From contig CM042016.1 in assembly GCA_023525715.1 (NCBI GenBank), positions 61,975,882-62,039,881 on the forward strand: a DNA stretch of 64,000 bases, given 5' to 3'. This document shows positions 1 to 9,139 of the stretch, piece by piece. Under the pieces are notes generated by a model. That model was not told the DNA's origin and ran no database searches. It worked only from the letters and a program-made list of their open reading frames with translations. The translations under genes were made by a program, and so were the position numbers. Origin of the DNA: Cichorium intybus (taxonomy: Eukaryota > Streptophyta > Magnoliopsida > Asterales > Asteraceae). Numbering within the stretch: the stretch's first letter is position 1; each line of letters begins with the position of its first letter.

Positions 1-41
1 CATCTAGTCCTTTGCTAGTTATGAGGGCAACCCAAAAGGAC
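1..41 (-). repeat. Inverted LTR fragment of copia element G
   Basis: Read on the minus strand, this stretch matches 12506-12548, inside the putative LTR of element G, with a few mismatches. It stops abruptly where the RNase H coding remnant begins. It is therefore an inverted scrap of LTR joined to pol sequence, which points to a rearrangement or a deleted nested copy. The left side is cut by the window edge. Confidence 0.5.
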
Positions 42-661
42 AGTGATGTTGTCAATATCGCTATCAAGGGAATCCATGCAAGGCACATTGGATTGTAGTT
101 AAAAATATACTCAAGTATTTGCGGAGGACGAAAGACACGGTCCTAGTCCTTGGTGGCAAAGATACACTAAGAGTAAGTGGATACAGTGACGCCAGCTTCC
201 AGACATATAAAGACAACTATCGGTCTCAGTCGAGATGGGTGTTCCTGTTAAACGGTGGAGCGATTACATGGAAAAGTTCCAAGCAGGAGACGGTGGCTGA
301 TTCAACTTGTGAATCAGAGTATATAGCTGCAAATGAAGCCTCTAAGGCAGCAGCTTGGCTGAAGAATTTCATCGGTGAGCTTGGAGTAGTCCCGACAATT
401 CAGGAGCAAATGGAACTATTCTGCGATAATAAATGAGCGGTAGCCTTAACAAAGGAACCGCGAAATCATGGAAAGTCCAGACATATCGACAGAAAGTACC
501 ATTACATCAGACATAGAGTAGATGATGGTCACCTCCTAGTAAAAAAGGTATCATCTGAAGATAATCCTGCAGATCCTCTGACAAAGGCTCTTAGCAGGGT
601 TAAACACTACCAGCATGCTAGGAGCTTTGGGCTGAAGGATGATATTAGTTTTAGCAGTTAG
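42..661 (+). pseudogene. Ty1/copia pol remnant: RNase H end
   Basis: This is the C-terminal RNase H part of a copia polyprotein. Visible landmarks, in order, are the KNILKYLRRTKD segment before RNase H, GYSDASFQT with the first catalytic Asp, the SKQETVADSTCESEYIAA block, the FCDNK block, the HIDRKYHYIRH histidine region, and the DNPADPLTKAL end motif. Upstream of about position 60 the frame is lost. An in-frame TGA at 434-436 interrupts the FCDN region, and the frame then stays open to TAG at 659-661. Only about 200 codons remain. The sequence differs clearly from A-D, so it is another copia lineage (G) which I cannot name. Its 3' LTR appears to lie beyond inserted element A. Confidence 0.85.
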
Positions 662-1148
662 ATAGATATTTCAAAACTTGTAGCAAATACATGTAATTGA
701 ATTTGGTGATTCAATAATGGAGAATTATTTATGAGTATTGTTTACTGCCAATTGTCAATAGTACATTATTATATTTCATTTTTTGCATGTTTTACTTCCC
801 GAATAATTTGGAAGTAAGTAGTGAACTAAGACTCTCATTAATTGAGTTGTAGACAGTCTAAGGAGTTACACCTAGCAATAGTGTTGCTGCAACATTCATG
901 AATACTTGGCAATAGAAATTTGAGTATTCGACCAACCCGCGCTCAGGGAATTACTTCATGTATTATGTCATAAGTAATTCTGTGACAATAATATCTTATG
1001 GCCTTGAAACGGAGACTTATGAGTTGAAATTTACAAATCGGTTGTGCATTGATAATGCGTAAACGCATCGGTAACTCAATGTTATAAAACACGTTGTTGT
1101 GCGCGATTTAAAGAGTAAAAGACACAAGCACATGAGTCAAAGTTTATT
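662..1148 (+). other. Noncoding 3' region of element G, left of insertion A
   Basis: There is no convincing reading frame here. By position it is the untranslated stretch between the pol stop of G and its polypurine tract. It continues at 12103 on the other side of element A, and the two sides share the duplicated target CGTTC (1149-1153 and 12098-12102). Confidence 0.5.
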
Positions 1149-1312
1149 CGTTCTGTTGAATAATGTTTTTTTATGTTTTTATGTGACCATCACTGAAATA
1201 AGTCGAAATGTTTTTATTAACAGTTTATTTCAGGTTGCGTAAATTCGAGTTCAACCAAACCGGAGAAAATGACGCTATGTACCAAAGAGCAAAAATGTCA
1301 CCCAGCGACAGA

Positions 1313-1792
1313 AATCGCGACCCAACAGCTCATGTGTCGCGAAATGAAGAAAATCAAAACAAAAGAAGAAAATGGCTGCAACAGCATGGATCGCGACCCG
1401 ATCTCAAGCTGGATCGCGACCCTACCTAGATGACATACACGTGACGCTTTGCTGACCAAGGATCGCGAGCCTATGGCAACCCGACGAGATCGCGACCCGA
1501 CCGTCCACCCATCGCGACCCGACCCGGATCGCGACCCGATCATCTATACATCGCGACCCGATCTCAGCGACCAACTCCACCGAGTCGGGTACTGGCCAGC
1601 ACAAAAGCAGGGAACCACTCGAGATCGCGACCCGATCATCTATACATCGCGACCCGACCAGGATCACGACCCGATCTTTATCCCATCGCGACCCGATCCC
1701 AGCGACCAACTCCACCGAGTCGGGTAGTGGCCAGCACAAAAGCGGGAACCACTCGAGATCGCGACCCGATCCCATAAAGATCGCGACCCGAT
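1313..1792 (+). promoter_or_regulatory. Array of ATCGCGACCC units upstream of the LTR promoter
   Basis: I count twelve exact ATCGCGACCC units plus two one-base variants (about 1471 and 1661) in 480 bp, many extended to GATCGCGACCCGATC. The core TCGCGA is palindromic. Part of the array lies in a duplicated block that also repeats GACCAACTCCACCGAGTCGG and the following AGCACAAAAGC. The array ends just before the TATA box, the position expected for U3 enhancer elements. The same array sits in the LTRs of B. Binding by any factor is inference. Confidence 0.6.
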
Positions 1793-1808
1793 CTTCGCTG
1801 GAACAGAC

Positions 1809-1816
1809 TATAAATA
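1809..1816 (+). promoter_or_regulatory. TATA box of the 5' LTR of element A
   Basis: TATAAATA lies directly 3' of the GC-rich array and about 800 bp before the LTR end. It is conserved at 11291-11298 in the 3' LTR and in both LTRs of B, on the minus strand. It is the likely core promoter for the genomic transcript, with U3 to its left and R-U5 to its right. Confidence 0.75.
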
Positions 1817-2617
1817 GATGCTTCATCTTGCTGATTTCTACACACAACACTACATACTCTTATTATCCTCAAAGCATATCCACGACCAAACAGCTCTAAA
1901 TTCTGATATTTCTGCATTTGGCAACGAGGATCAAACCGCAAAACCGCAAGAAACAAAACCTCCACCCGACACCAAACCTCAAACCTCCAAACAACCCTTA
2001 CCCGACACCAAACTCCAAACCTCTAAACAACCTCTACCCGACACCAAAAATCACCAAAACCTCATCTTACCGTGAAGAACAAGAAATCGACATATCAAGA
2101 AAAACGCTATCTTCCGCAACTATCGATAAGTTCTTTTAAAATTATATGTGTCGTTATTGATTTATTTAAACTGTAATAAATCAACTGTACCAAACTTCCA
2201 ATACACCCGAATTGAACCGTGACAACCAAAACATATGTGGACTGTATTTAACCGAGACATTTAACTTCTAACTTCTAACTTTTTATTTATTTATTGTAAA
2301 AACACGTTATCGTTGATAATGGCGTTTATTACATTTAACATCTAACTTCTAACTTCTAACTTCTAACCTTTTTATTTATTGTAAAAACACGTTATCGTTG
2401 ATAATGGCGTTTATTACATCTAACCTTTAACTTCTAACTTTTACTTTATTTACCGCTTTCTGTCTATTTAAATACTGTCTAGTTTAGATTTACCGTTTTA
2501 TTTTATTCCGCAACTCTTATTTATTCCGCATAGTATAGATAAAATACATATCTGTCACACGGTAATAGGCTTAAAAAACCTTGTTCGTGGAGATCAGCTA
2601 TCGTGTTTTTCAACAAT

Positions 2618-2629
2618 TGGTATCAGAGC
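2618..2629 (+). other. Primer binding site of element A (initiator-Met tRNA)
   Basis: TGGTATCAGAGC, two bases after the LTR end, is complementary to the 3' end of plant initiator methionine tRNA, the usual primer for minus-strand synthesis in plant copia elements. Confidence 0.92.
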
Positions 2630-2914
2630 TTGTGTGATTTAATCTGAAATTTTTGTCGAGAACTTTTGTGTAGCGTTTTTATAAACCACCAATAAGTTTC
2701 CTTTAAAAATTTCATCTTAATATCACTTGTTCATTAAAAAAAAAAATTAAATATATTAAAAAAAAAAAAACATTTAAAAATTCCTTGTGTGATTTATTTT
2801 GAATTGTTGTCGAAAACTTTTGTGTAGCGTTTTTATAAACCACCAATAAGTTTTCTTTAAAAATTTCATTTTAACATCACATTTTCGTTAACAAAAAAAA
2901 AAAACAAAACAAAA
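2630..2914 (+). other. Leader of element A with an internal tandem duplication
   Basis: The untranslated leader contains two imperfect copies of a segment with TGTGTAGCGTTTTTATAAAC and ACCACCAATAAGTT (near 2670 and 2825). They are separated by A-rich runs of 10-13 bases. The same duplication is kept in the leader of B (46764-47030), so it predates both insertions. Confidence 0.75.
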
Positions 2915-5728
2915 ATGTCTTCTGCAAACTACTCAAACATAAATTCTGTATCTATTGCTAACAGTATAGGTTCAGGTACTCGAGCACCCATTCTTATTCC
3001 CGAAGAATATAAATCATGGGTAGGTCGTATGAATCTTCATCTCAACTCTATAAGTGAAGACGTGTGGAAATGTGTAGACGGATCTCTACCAGATAACATG
3101 ACCTCTCTTACGAGTAACTTGGATATACTGAATGAAAGGAAGAAACTTGAACTTCAAGCCAAAAAAGAGCTTGTGTCTGGAATACCCCACAGTATTCTAA
3201 GCCAAATGAATGATATAATCCTTTTAACTGCAAACCAAATTTGGCAAACTTTGAAAAATCGTTTTGAAGGAAATGAGAGAATCATTGGAAACAAGAAAAC
3301 ATCTGTTTTAAACGAATTTGACAACTTCAAAAAGTTTTCACATGAGACCATCCATGATGCTCATGACAGATTCAATCTCATTACCATCAAAATGAATAAT
3401 CTGGGCATTAAAAAGTCACAGCATGAAATAAACCTCAAATTTTTAAACAACCTTTATGAAAGCTGGAAAATGGTCAAACTCATCATTCAGGGAAATCCGG
3501 CAATTCATACTGAATCTTTGTACAATCTGTACGGAGAATTACAATCGTATGAATCCTCGATTGACCCACCAACGTCTACTTCTTTTGGAGGACCACTTGC
3601 TTTGTTGTCAACATCCTCTCAAAACCAAACACATTTTCATGATCAAAGTCAAATTGATTTAAATCAAAACCAAGCTTTTTCAAGTAATTCTTGCGACTTG
3701 TCTGATCCAAATAATGAAGCTGATTACCAACAATTGTGCGCTTTGGTAGCAAACACTAATCTCGAAAGATTTTTGCCACATCATAATCAATCAAACTTCA
3801 GACCAAATTTTCAACAAAGATCCACTTTTGGACAAAACTTTCAGAATCGCGGTTTTCAAAATAATCACAACTCTTATAATAACCAAAGTTCTGGATTTCA
3901 GCAAAATCATTCTAAACCATCTCAACAAAAACAAACTCAAACATCTGAAAGATCACGCGTTAAGAGCCAAAAGGCTGACAATAACGATGATGATGATGAC
4001 GTAATCATTTGTCACAAATGCAAAGGACTAAATCATTATGCCCGAGATTGTCGAGCCAAAGTCAAAGTCAAAGACTCAGCCTATTATGCTCAAAAAGCCG
4101 AAGAGCTGAAGAAACAAGAACAGAAAGCAAAGCAAAAAGCTTTGATGGCATTCCACGAACCTAGCGTGGAATACTGGCCAACTTCTGATGATGAAACCGA
4201 CACTGAACCCGCTCAATCAAACTTCTGCTTCATGGCTGACAACGAACCAACCACAAGAGCTCCATATGTCATCGATCAGGTATGGTCTATGATCTCAGAT
4301 CTCGGTCTTTCAAGAACACCATTTGAGTCCCACATGACTAAGATTGAGAACAGTCTAAAAGCTGATCTCAGACTGTATCATGACACTATAGTCAAATCTG
4401 ATATCTACAAATCTGAATTACAAACCTTGCAACTCAGATTTGGAGAATCCACAAGGACTAGAGACAAACTTGAAAGAGACATTGAACGAAAATCTGATGA
4501 AAATAATCACATCCTAGAACAATTAAATGAAGCTCTAAAACAAAAAAGGGACTTAGAAATAAAAAATCAATCTGTTATTTCATCTGAAATAAAAGATACC
4601 TTAGAAAAGGAAGTCCTTCGGTTAAAACAAAAAGTTCAAGATTTAACTGACAACAACACTAGTTTAACTCTAAAACTAGATGATTCTTCAAAGAAAAACA
4701 AATTTCTTGAATCCGAAATTCAAAGATTTCAAGGAAAACTGGATTCTATCAATATTGCCAGAAAATTAAGTGATGATGTTTTCACTAAAGCAAATAACTT
4801 AGGAACTGGCAAAATTGATACGAATTATAAACCGGGAATTGGAAGAGAATCCTTTGAAAATGAAGAGACTGAAAAGAAAAATGGGAAAATTAGTGAAAAC
4901 TCTAAATCATTTCAACCAGATTTTTTCTCATCTGCTAATGAGGACGATTCAGATGATGAAACAGTTATCAACTGCAGTCCAGATGATACATGTTTCAACA
5001 TATCATTCAAAAAGGTTGTAAAATCTGAATCAGACTCTGCTAGTTCAGTAACTCATCAATTGAGATCTACTAAACTAACAATGAATGATGGCACAATCAA
5101 ACTTGAAAATTTCTTAAATGGAGAAAATTCTGATTATCAAAATGGTAGTACTTCTGCTCCAACTGTCTTTCCCTCTTTAAATTCAACCTTTATTGGAAAG
5201 AACAATCTGGGACAAAAGTATTCAAAGAAACAACAGACAAATAAACAAACCATTCAAGCTGTCAGTAAACCAATAGAACAAAGCAGGCCCTTTGTTTTCA
5301 AAGAAAAACCTTTGAAACCAAGCGCTGTGCCACAAAAACAAACCCTTAATCCAAAACAAATACCTTTTCAAAAACCGATTCAAAGTCACTTTCAAAAGAT
5401 AAACTTCAATCTCTCAAGGAACTTTCAGAAACCATCATATCACCAAACTCCATTCAATCATCAAAGCGTTTTCCAAAACCATTCAGATCCCAGATACAAA
5501 GAAAGGTTATCAAACAGATCTTCACATATAGGATACTTTTCACAAAATCAGAAATCATCTCAAATGACAGGTTTTCAAAAACAGATCTCACTTTGGGAAA
5601 ACCTAATAAATCAACTTAAACCTCAACCGTTCCGTCCAATCAACAAATACTACAATGATTCCAAATTATCAAAAACCATTAACAAATCAGGACCCACCAT
5701 GGTTTGGGTACCTAAAATATCTGTCTAA
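2915..5728 (+). CDS. gag: Gag polyprotein of element A (937 aa)
   Basis: Structural protein that packages element RNA into cytoplasmic virus-like particles. The start is the first ATG after the primer site, in an A-rich leader. Residues about 1-230 are a copia-type gag core (LIPEEYKSW, a QIWQTLKNRFEG block, a YNLYGELQSYE block). Residues about 300-345 are Asn/Gln/Phe-rich. A CCHC zinc knuckle, CHKCKGLNHYARDC, lies near residue 366, next to an Asp run. Residues about 490-625 are heptad-rich with many Glu and Lys, a probable coiled coil. The tail is Gln/Phe/Asn-rich and ends in VWVPKISV before a TAA. At 937 residues it is much longer than ordinary copia gag, as expected for Sirevirus-type elements. 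Pol follows in the same frame with no gap. The frame is intact. Confidence 0.93.
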   Translation: MSSANYSNINSVSIANSIGSGTRAPILIPEEYKSWVGRMNLHLNSISEDVWKCVDGSLPDNMTSLTSNLDILNERKKLELQAKKELVSGIPHSILSQMNDIILLTANQIWQTLKNRFEGNERIIGNKKTSVLNEFDNFKKFSHETIHDAHDRFNLITIKMNNLGIKKSQHEINLKFLNNLYESWKMVKLIIQGNPAIHTESLYNLYGELQSYESSIDPPTSTSFGGPLALLSTSSQNQTHFHDQSQIDLNQNQAFSSNSCDLSDPNNEADYQQLCALVANTNLERFLPHHNQSNFRPNFQQRSTFGQNFQNRGFQNNHNSYNNQSSGFQQNHSKPSQQKQTQTSERSRVKSQKADNNDDDDDVIICHKCKGLNHYARDCRAKVKVKDSAYYAQKAEELKKQEQKAKQKALMAFHEPSVEYWPTSDDETDTEPAQSNFCFMADNEPTTRAPYVIDQVWSMISDLGLSRTPFESHMTKIENSLKADLRLYHDTIVKSDIYKSELQTLQLRFGESTRTRDKLERDIERKSDENNHILEQLNEALKQKRDLEIKNQSVISSEIKDTLEKEVLRLKQKVQDLTDNNTSLTLKLDDSSKKNKFLESEIQRFQGKLDSINIARKLSDDVFTKANNLGTGKIDTNYKPGIGRESFENEETEKKNGKISENSKSFQPDFFSSANEDDSDDETVINCSPDDTCFNISFKKVVKSESDSASSVTHQLRSTKLTMNDGTIKLENFLNGENSDYQNGSTSAPTVFPSLNSTFIGKNNLGQKYSKKQQTNKQTIQAVSKPIEQSRPFVFKEKPLKPSAVPQKQTLNPKQIPFQKPIQSHFQKINFNLSRNFQKPSYHQTPFNHQSVFQNHSDPRYKERLSNRSSHIGYFSQNQKSSQMTGFQKQISLWENLINQLKPQPFRPINKYYNDSKLSKTINKSGPTMVWVPKISV

Positions 5729-8700
5729 TTGCAGGCATTTTGTGCTGGAGAGCCCAAGGATGGCACATGGTATATCGATAGTGGCTGCTCCAAGCATATG
5801 ACAGGAAACCAAAGCTTTCTACGAGACTTCAAACCCACAGAATCCAAACAAGATGTTACTTTTGGAAATAACATGACCGCAAGAATCAAAGGTTATGGAA
5901 ACATAACAAATGGTCACTTCACCATCAAGAAAGTAGCCTACGTTGACGGACTGAAACACAACCTAATCAGCGTATCACAACTTTGTGACAACAATCATGA
6001 AGTTCTTTTCACCAAACAACGAAGCATAATCACGGATGCCAAGACCAAAGCCATTCTAGTTAATTCTGATCGTCTAGGCAACATGTATCCAATAGATATG
6101 GACCTTATCTATGGAAAACCAGACATCTGTCTCTTGTCCAAAGCTTCTGCTGATATTAGCTGGTTGTGGCATCGTCGTCTTTCCCATCTCAACTTCGGCT
6201 ACATCAACAAGTTGATTGCAAATGATCTTGTTCGCGGACTGCCACTTCTGAAACTTGATAATGAAACTCTCTGTGCAGCTTGTGAAGGAGGAAAACTGTC
6301 CAAATCCTCTCATAAAAGCATTTCTGAATCTAGTGTATCCGAACCACTAGAATTACTACACATTGATCTTTGTGGCCCTGCAAAAACCCAAAGCATAAAA
6401 GGGAAGAAATACATCCTTGTTATTATTGATGATTACTCACGCTTTACTTGGGTTTTGTTTTTAAGGCTAAAGTCAGAAGCACCTGAAGAAATGATCAACT
6501 TCATCAAACAGATTGAATTAAAGCTCAAACGACCAGTTCGAAGAATCCGAAGTGATAATGGTTTAGAGTTCAAAAACATAACTCTAGACTCATTTCTCAA
6601 AAACAAAGGCATCGAACACAACTTCTCAGCCCCTTACACTCCTCAACAAAACGGCGTTGTTGAAAGAAAGAACCGAACTCTGTGCGAAGCTGCAAGATCA
6701 ATGCTCATCTTTGCGGATCTGCCACAATACTTCTGGGCAGAAGCAATAGCCACAGCTTGCTACACTCAAAATCGTTCTTTAATCCATAAACAACTTCATA
6801 AAACACCATATGAAGTCATTAACAATCGAAAACCAAACATCAAATTCTTTCATATTTTTGGTTGTCGATGCTTCATAAAGAATAACAAAGATCACCTTTC
6901 AAAATTTGAATCAAGATCAGACGAAGGAATTTTCCTTGGTTACTCTTTTACCTCAGCTGCTTATCGAGTACTGAACAAACGTACTAGAGTAATTGAAGAA
7001 AGTACCGATATTCATTTCGATGAATTTTATGTCAGAAAATTGGATCGTAAACATTTTGGCTCTAAAATGATCGATAATATTTTTCAAAATCCAATTCAAC
7101 AAATGCCTTCTACTGACATAGAAATTGATCTTGATTTACTTTTTGAACAACCCAAAACCGCTTATAGTTCTGAATTTCTAACATCTTCTACAATTCCTAC
7201 AGGAACCTCCGATGCAGAAACTTCACAAACAAACCAAGAAAATGCAGATCAAGTTGAGGGGGAATTACCAACACTAAATCCTTCTTTGAACACTCCCAAT
7301 CCACCTGTTCAAAATGATCCCAGTGCATCATCTATGGGGGAACATTCTTTACCTCATTCTCACCCTATAATCCAAAAAGACATATCAGACAACAACCAAA
7401 ATCTATTCCCAACAGAATCACCTGACCAAGAAGAACAATGGGACATAGAAACACCAATCCAAATACCTGAAAAAACTCGCCTAAACAAATGGACCAAGAA
7501 TCATCCTATAGAACAAATCATAGGAGATCCCAATTCTGGTATTCAAACAAGAGCCGCTTCCTCAAATGAATGTTTATACGGAGCATTCTTATCCATGACT
7601 GAACCCAAAACCATCCATTCAGCTCTCAAAGATCCAGACTGGGTCAAAGCCATGCAAGAAGAACTAGCTGAATTCGAAAGAAACCAAGTATGGGATCTTG
7701 TTCCTACTCCTCCCGATGTTACTGTAGTAGGTTCAAGATGGGTTTTCAGAAACAAAACTGATGATCAAGGCATAGTCTGTCGAAACAAAGCAAGACTTGT
7801 TGTCAAGGGCTACTCACAACAAGAAGGAATCGATTACGATGAAACTTATGCTCCAGTTGCAAGACTCGAAGCCATTCGTATCTTTCTAGCATATGCAGCA
7901 CACAAGAACTTCAAAGTTTACCAAATGGATGTAAAATGTGCATTTTTACATGGAGAGATTGATCGTGATGTGTATATTCAACAACCTCCAGGTTTTGAAG
8001 ATCCACAGTTCCCAAACCACAGTTTTAAGTTACAAAAAGCAGTTTATGGCTTAAAACAAGCACCTCGAGCCTGGTATTCAACATTGTCAACATTTCTAGA
8101 AGAATCAGGATTCAAAAGAGGTTCAATTGATCAAACTCTCTTTCGTAAAATTTTTAATAAACATCTGTTAATCGTTCAAATATATGTCGATGACATTATT
8201 TTCGGTTCTACTGATGAATCGTTGAGTATCAAGTTTGCAGATTTGATGAAGAGCAAGTTTGAGATGAGCATGATAGGAGAAATGACTACTTTTCTTGGAC
8301 TTCAAGTCAAACAATCATCCGATGGAATTTTCATCAATCAAGAAAATTATGTCAAAAATCTTCTAACTCGCTTTTCATTTGACAAATCAAATACAGCAAA
8401 AACCCCAATGACCCTTGGTTACAAATTAGATGCAGACTTAAATGGCAAGCCTGTTGATCAAAAGAAATATCGAGGTATGATAGGATCACTCCTATACCTC
8501 ACAGCCAGCAGACCCGACATCATGTTTTCTACATGTGTCTGTGCCAGATACCAAGCCAACCCTATGGAATCTCATGTTATAGCTGTAAAAAGAATTTTCA
8601 AATATCTTAAGGGAACTCCATCTCTTGGCCTTTGGTATCCAGCTAACTCTGATTTTCAGCTTAATGCCTTCACCGACTCCGACTATGGAGGATGCAGACT

Positions 8701-9139
8701 AGACAGAAAAAGCACATCTGGTTCTTGCCAATTTCTTGGAGGCAGACTGGTAAGTTGGACTTCAAAGAAACAATCATGCGTGTCCACTTCAACCGCAGAA
8801 GCTGAATATGTAGCTGCCGCAAGCTGCTGTTCACAAGTCATGTGGATGCAAACTCAATTACGTGACTATGGCTACAAAGTATCACAAATTCCAATATTTT
8901 GTGACTCAACCAGCGCAATTGCCATTTCTCACAATCCAGTGCACCATTCCATGACAAAACACATTGATATTCGATATCATTTCCTCAAAGACAACATACA
9001 AAAAGGTCATATCGAATTGCACTTCATAAACACAGAAGATCAAATTGCCGATGTCTTTACTAAGGCTTTAGACGAAACCAAGTTTCAATACTTCCTAGGC
9101 CGTCTAGGAATGTTGAATCCAGATAACATTCATTCCTAA
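5729..9139 (+). CDS. pol: Pol polyprotein of element A (protease, integrase, RT, RNase H)
   Basis: This frame of 1136 codons follows the gag TAA in the same frame and has no ATG at its start (first codons TTG CAG). It must therefore be reached by readthrough or a spliced RNA. Order: aspartic protease with WYIDSGCSKHMTG (Asp about 17); GAG-pre-integrase zinc region with WLWHRRLSHLN and CAACEGGK; integrase core with HIDLCGP, IRSDNGLEFKN and TPQQNGVVERKNR (the D,D,E residues are present); a variable linker of about 150 residues; RT with KARLVVKGYSQQEGIDY, YQMDVKCAFLHGE, YGLKQAPRAWY and the catalytic YVDD (about residue 819); RNase H with AFTDSDYGG, STAEAEYVAA and KHIDIRYHFL, ending near DVFTKALDE. 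No stop or frameshift is seen, so it is probably functional. Confidence 0.94.
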   Translation: MQAFCAGEPKDGTWYIDSGCSKHMTGNQSFLRDFKPTESKQDVTFGNNMTARIKGYGNITNGHFTIKKVAYVDGLKHNLISVSQLCDNNHEVLFTKQRSIITDAKTKAILVNSDRLGNMYPIDMDLIYGKPDICLLSKASADISWLWHRRLSHLNFGYINKLIANDLVRGLPLLKLDNETLCAACEGGKLSKSSHKSISESSVSEPLELLHIDLCGPAKTQSIKGKKYILVIIDDYSRFTWVLFLRLKSEAPEEMINFIKQIELKLKRPVRRIRSDNGLEFKNITLDSFLKNKGIEHNFSAPYTPQQNGVVERKNRTLCEAARSMLIFADLPQYFWAEAIATACYTQNRSLIHKQLHKTPYEVINNRKPNIKFFHIFGCRCFIKNNKDHLSKFESRSDEGIFLGYSFTSAAYRVLNKRTRVIEESTDIHFDEFYVRKLDRKHFGSKMIDNIFQNPIQQMPSTDIEIDLDLLFEQPKTAYSSEFLTSSTIPTGTSDAETSQTNQENADQVEGELPTLNPSLNTPNPPVQNDPSASSMGEHSLPHSHPIIQKDISDNNQNLFPTESPDQEEQWDIETPIQIPEKTRLNKWTKNHPIEQIIGDPNSGIQTRAASSNECLYGAFLSMTEPKTIHSALKDPDWVKAMQEELAEFERNQVWDLVPTPPDVTVVGSRWVFRNKTDDQGIVCRNKARLVVKGYSQQEGIDYDETYAPVARLEAIRIFLAYAAHKNFKVYQMDVKCAFLHGEIDRDVYIQQPPGFEDPQFPNHSFKLQKAVYGLKQAPRAWYSTLSTFLEESGFKRGSIDQTLFRKIFNKHLLIVQIYVDDIIFGSTDESLSIKFADLMKSKFEMSMIGEMTTFLGLQVKQSSDGIFINQENYVKNLLTRFSFDKSNTAKTPMTLGYKLDADLNGKPVDQKKYRGMIGSLLYLTASRPDIMFSTCVCARYQANPMESHVIAVKRIFKYLKGTPSLGLWYPANSDFQLNAFTDSDYGGCRLDRKSTSGSCQFLGGRLVSWTSKKQSCVSTSTAEAEYVAAASCCSQVMWMQTQLRDYGYKVSQIPIFCDSTSAIAISHNPVHHSMTKHIDIRYHFLKDNIQKGHIELHFINTEDQIADVFTKALDETKFQYFLGRLGMLNPDNIHS

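Larger units (their letters stand above)
1154..2615 (+). repeat. 5' LTR of element A
   Basis: The 1462-bp LTR is bounded by TG...CA and is nearly identical to 10635-12097. Layout: about 160 bp of left end, then a GC-rich block with a dozen ATCGCGACCC units (1313-1792), a TATA box at 1809-1816, a run of ACACCAAACCTC-like units (1960-2050), and an AT-rich part with an approximately 83-bp tandem repeat (about 2290-2425) in which ACACGTTATCGTTGATAATG occurs twice. Antisense reading frames inside it merely follow the GATCGCGACCC repeat and are not genes. Confidence 0.96.

Noticed and set aside
1313..1792. CRISPR-like appearance of regularly recurring units
   Set aside because: Spacing is irregular, the units lie in an LTR promoter and are repeated in four LTRs, and the sequence is plant nuclear DNA.
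1422..1850. Antisense frame of 142 codons in the LTR of A (and copies at 10904, 38374, 47796)
   Set aside because: It follows the GATCGCGACCC repeat, giving GSRDRVAI-like runs, and overlaps the promoter and TATA box. Repeats in the LTR explain its openness.
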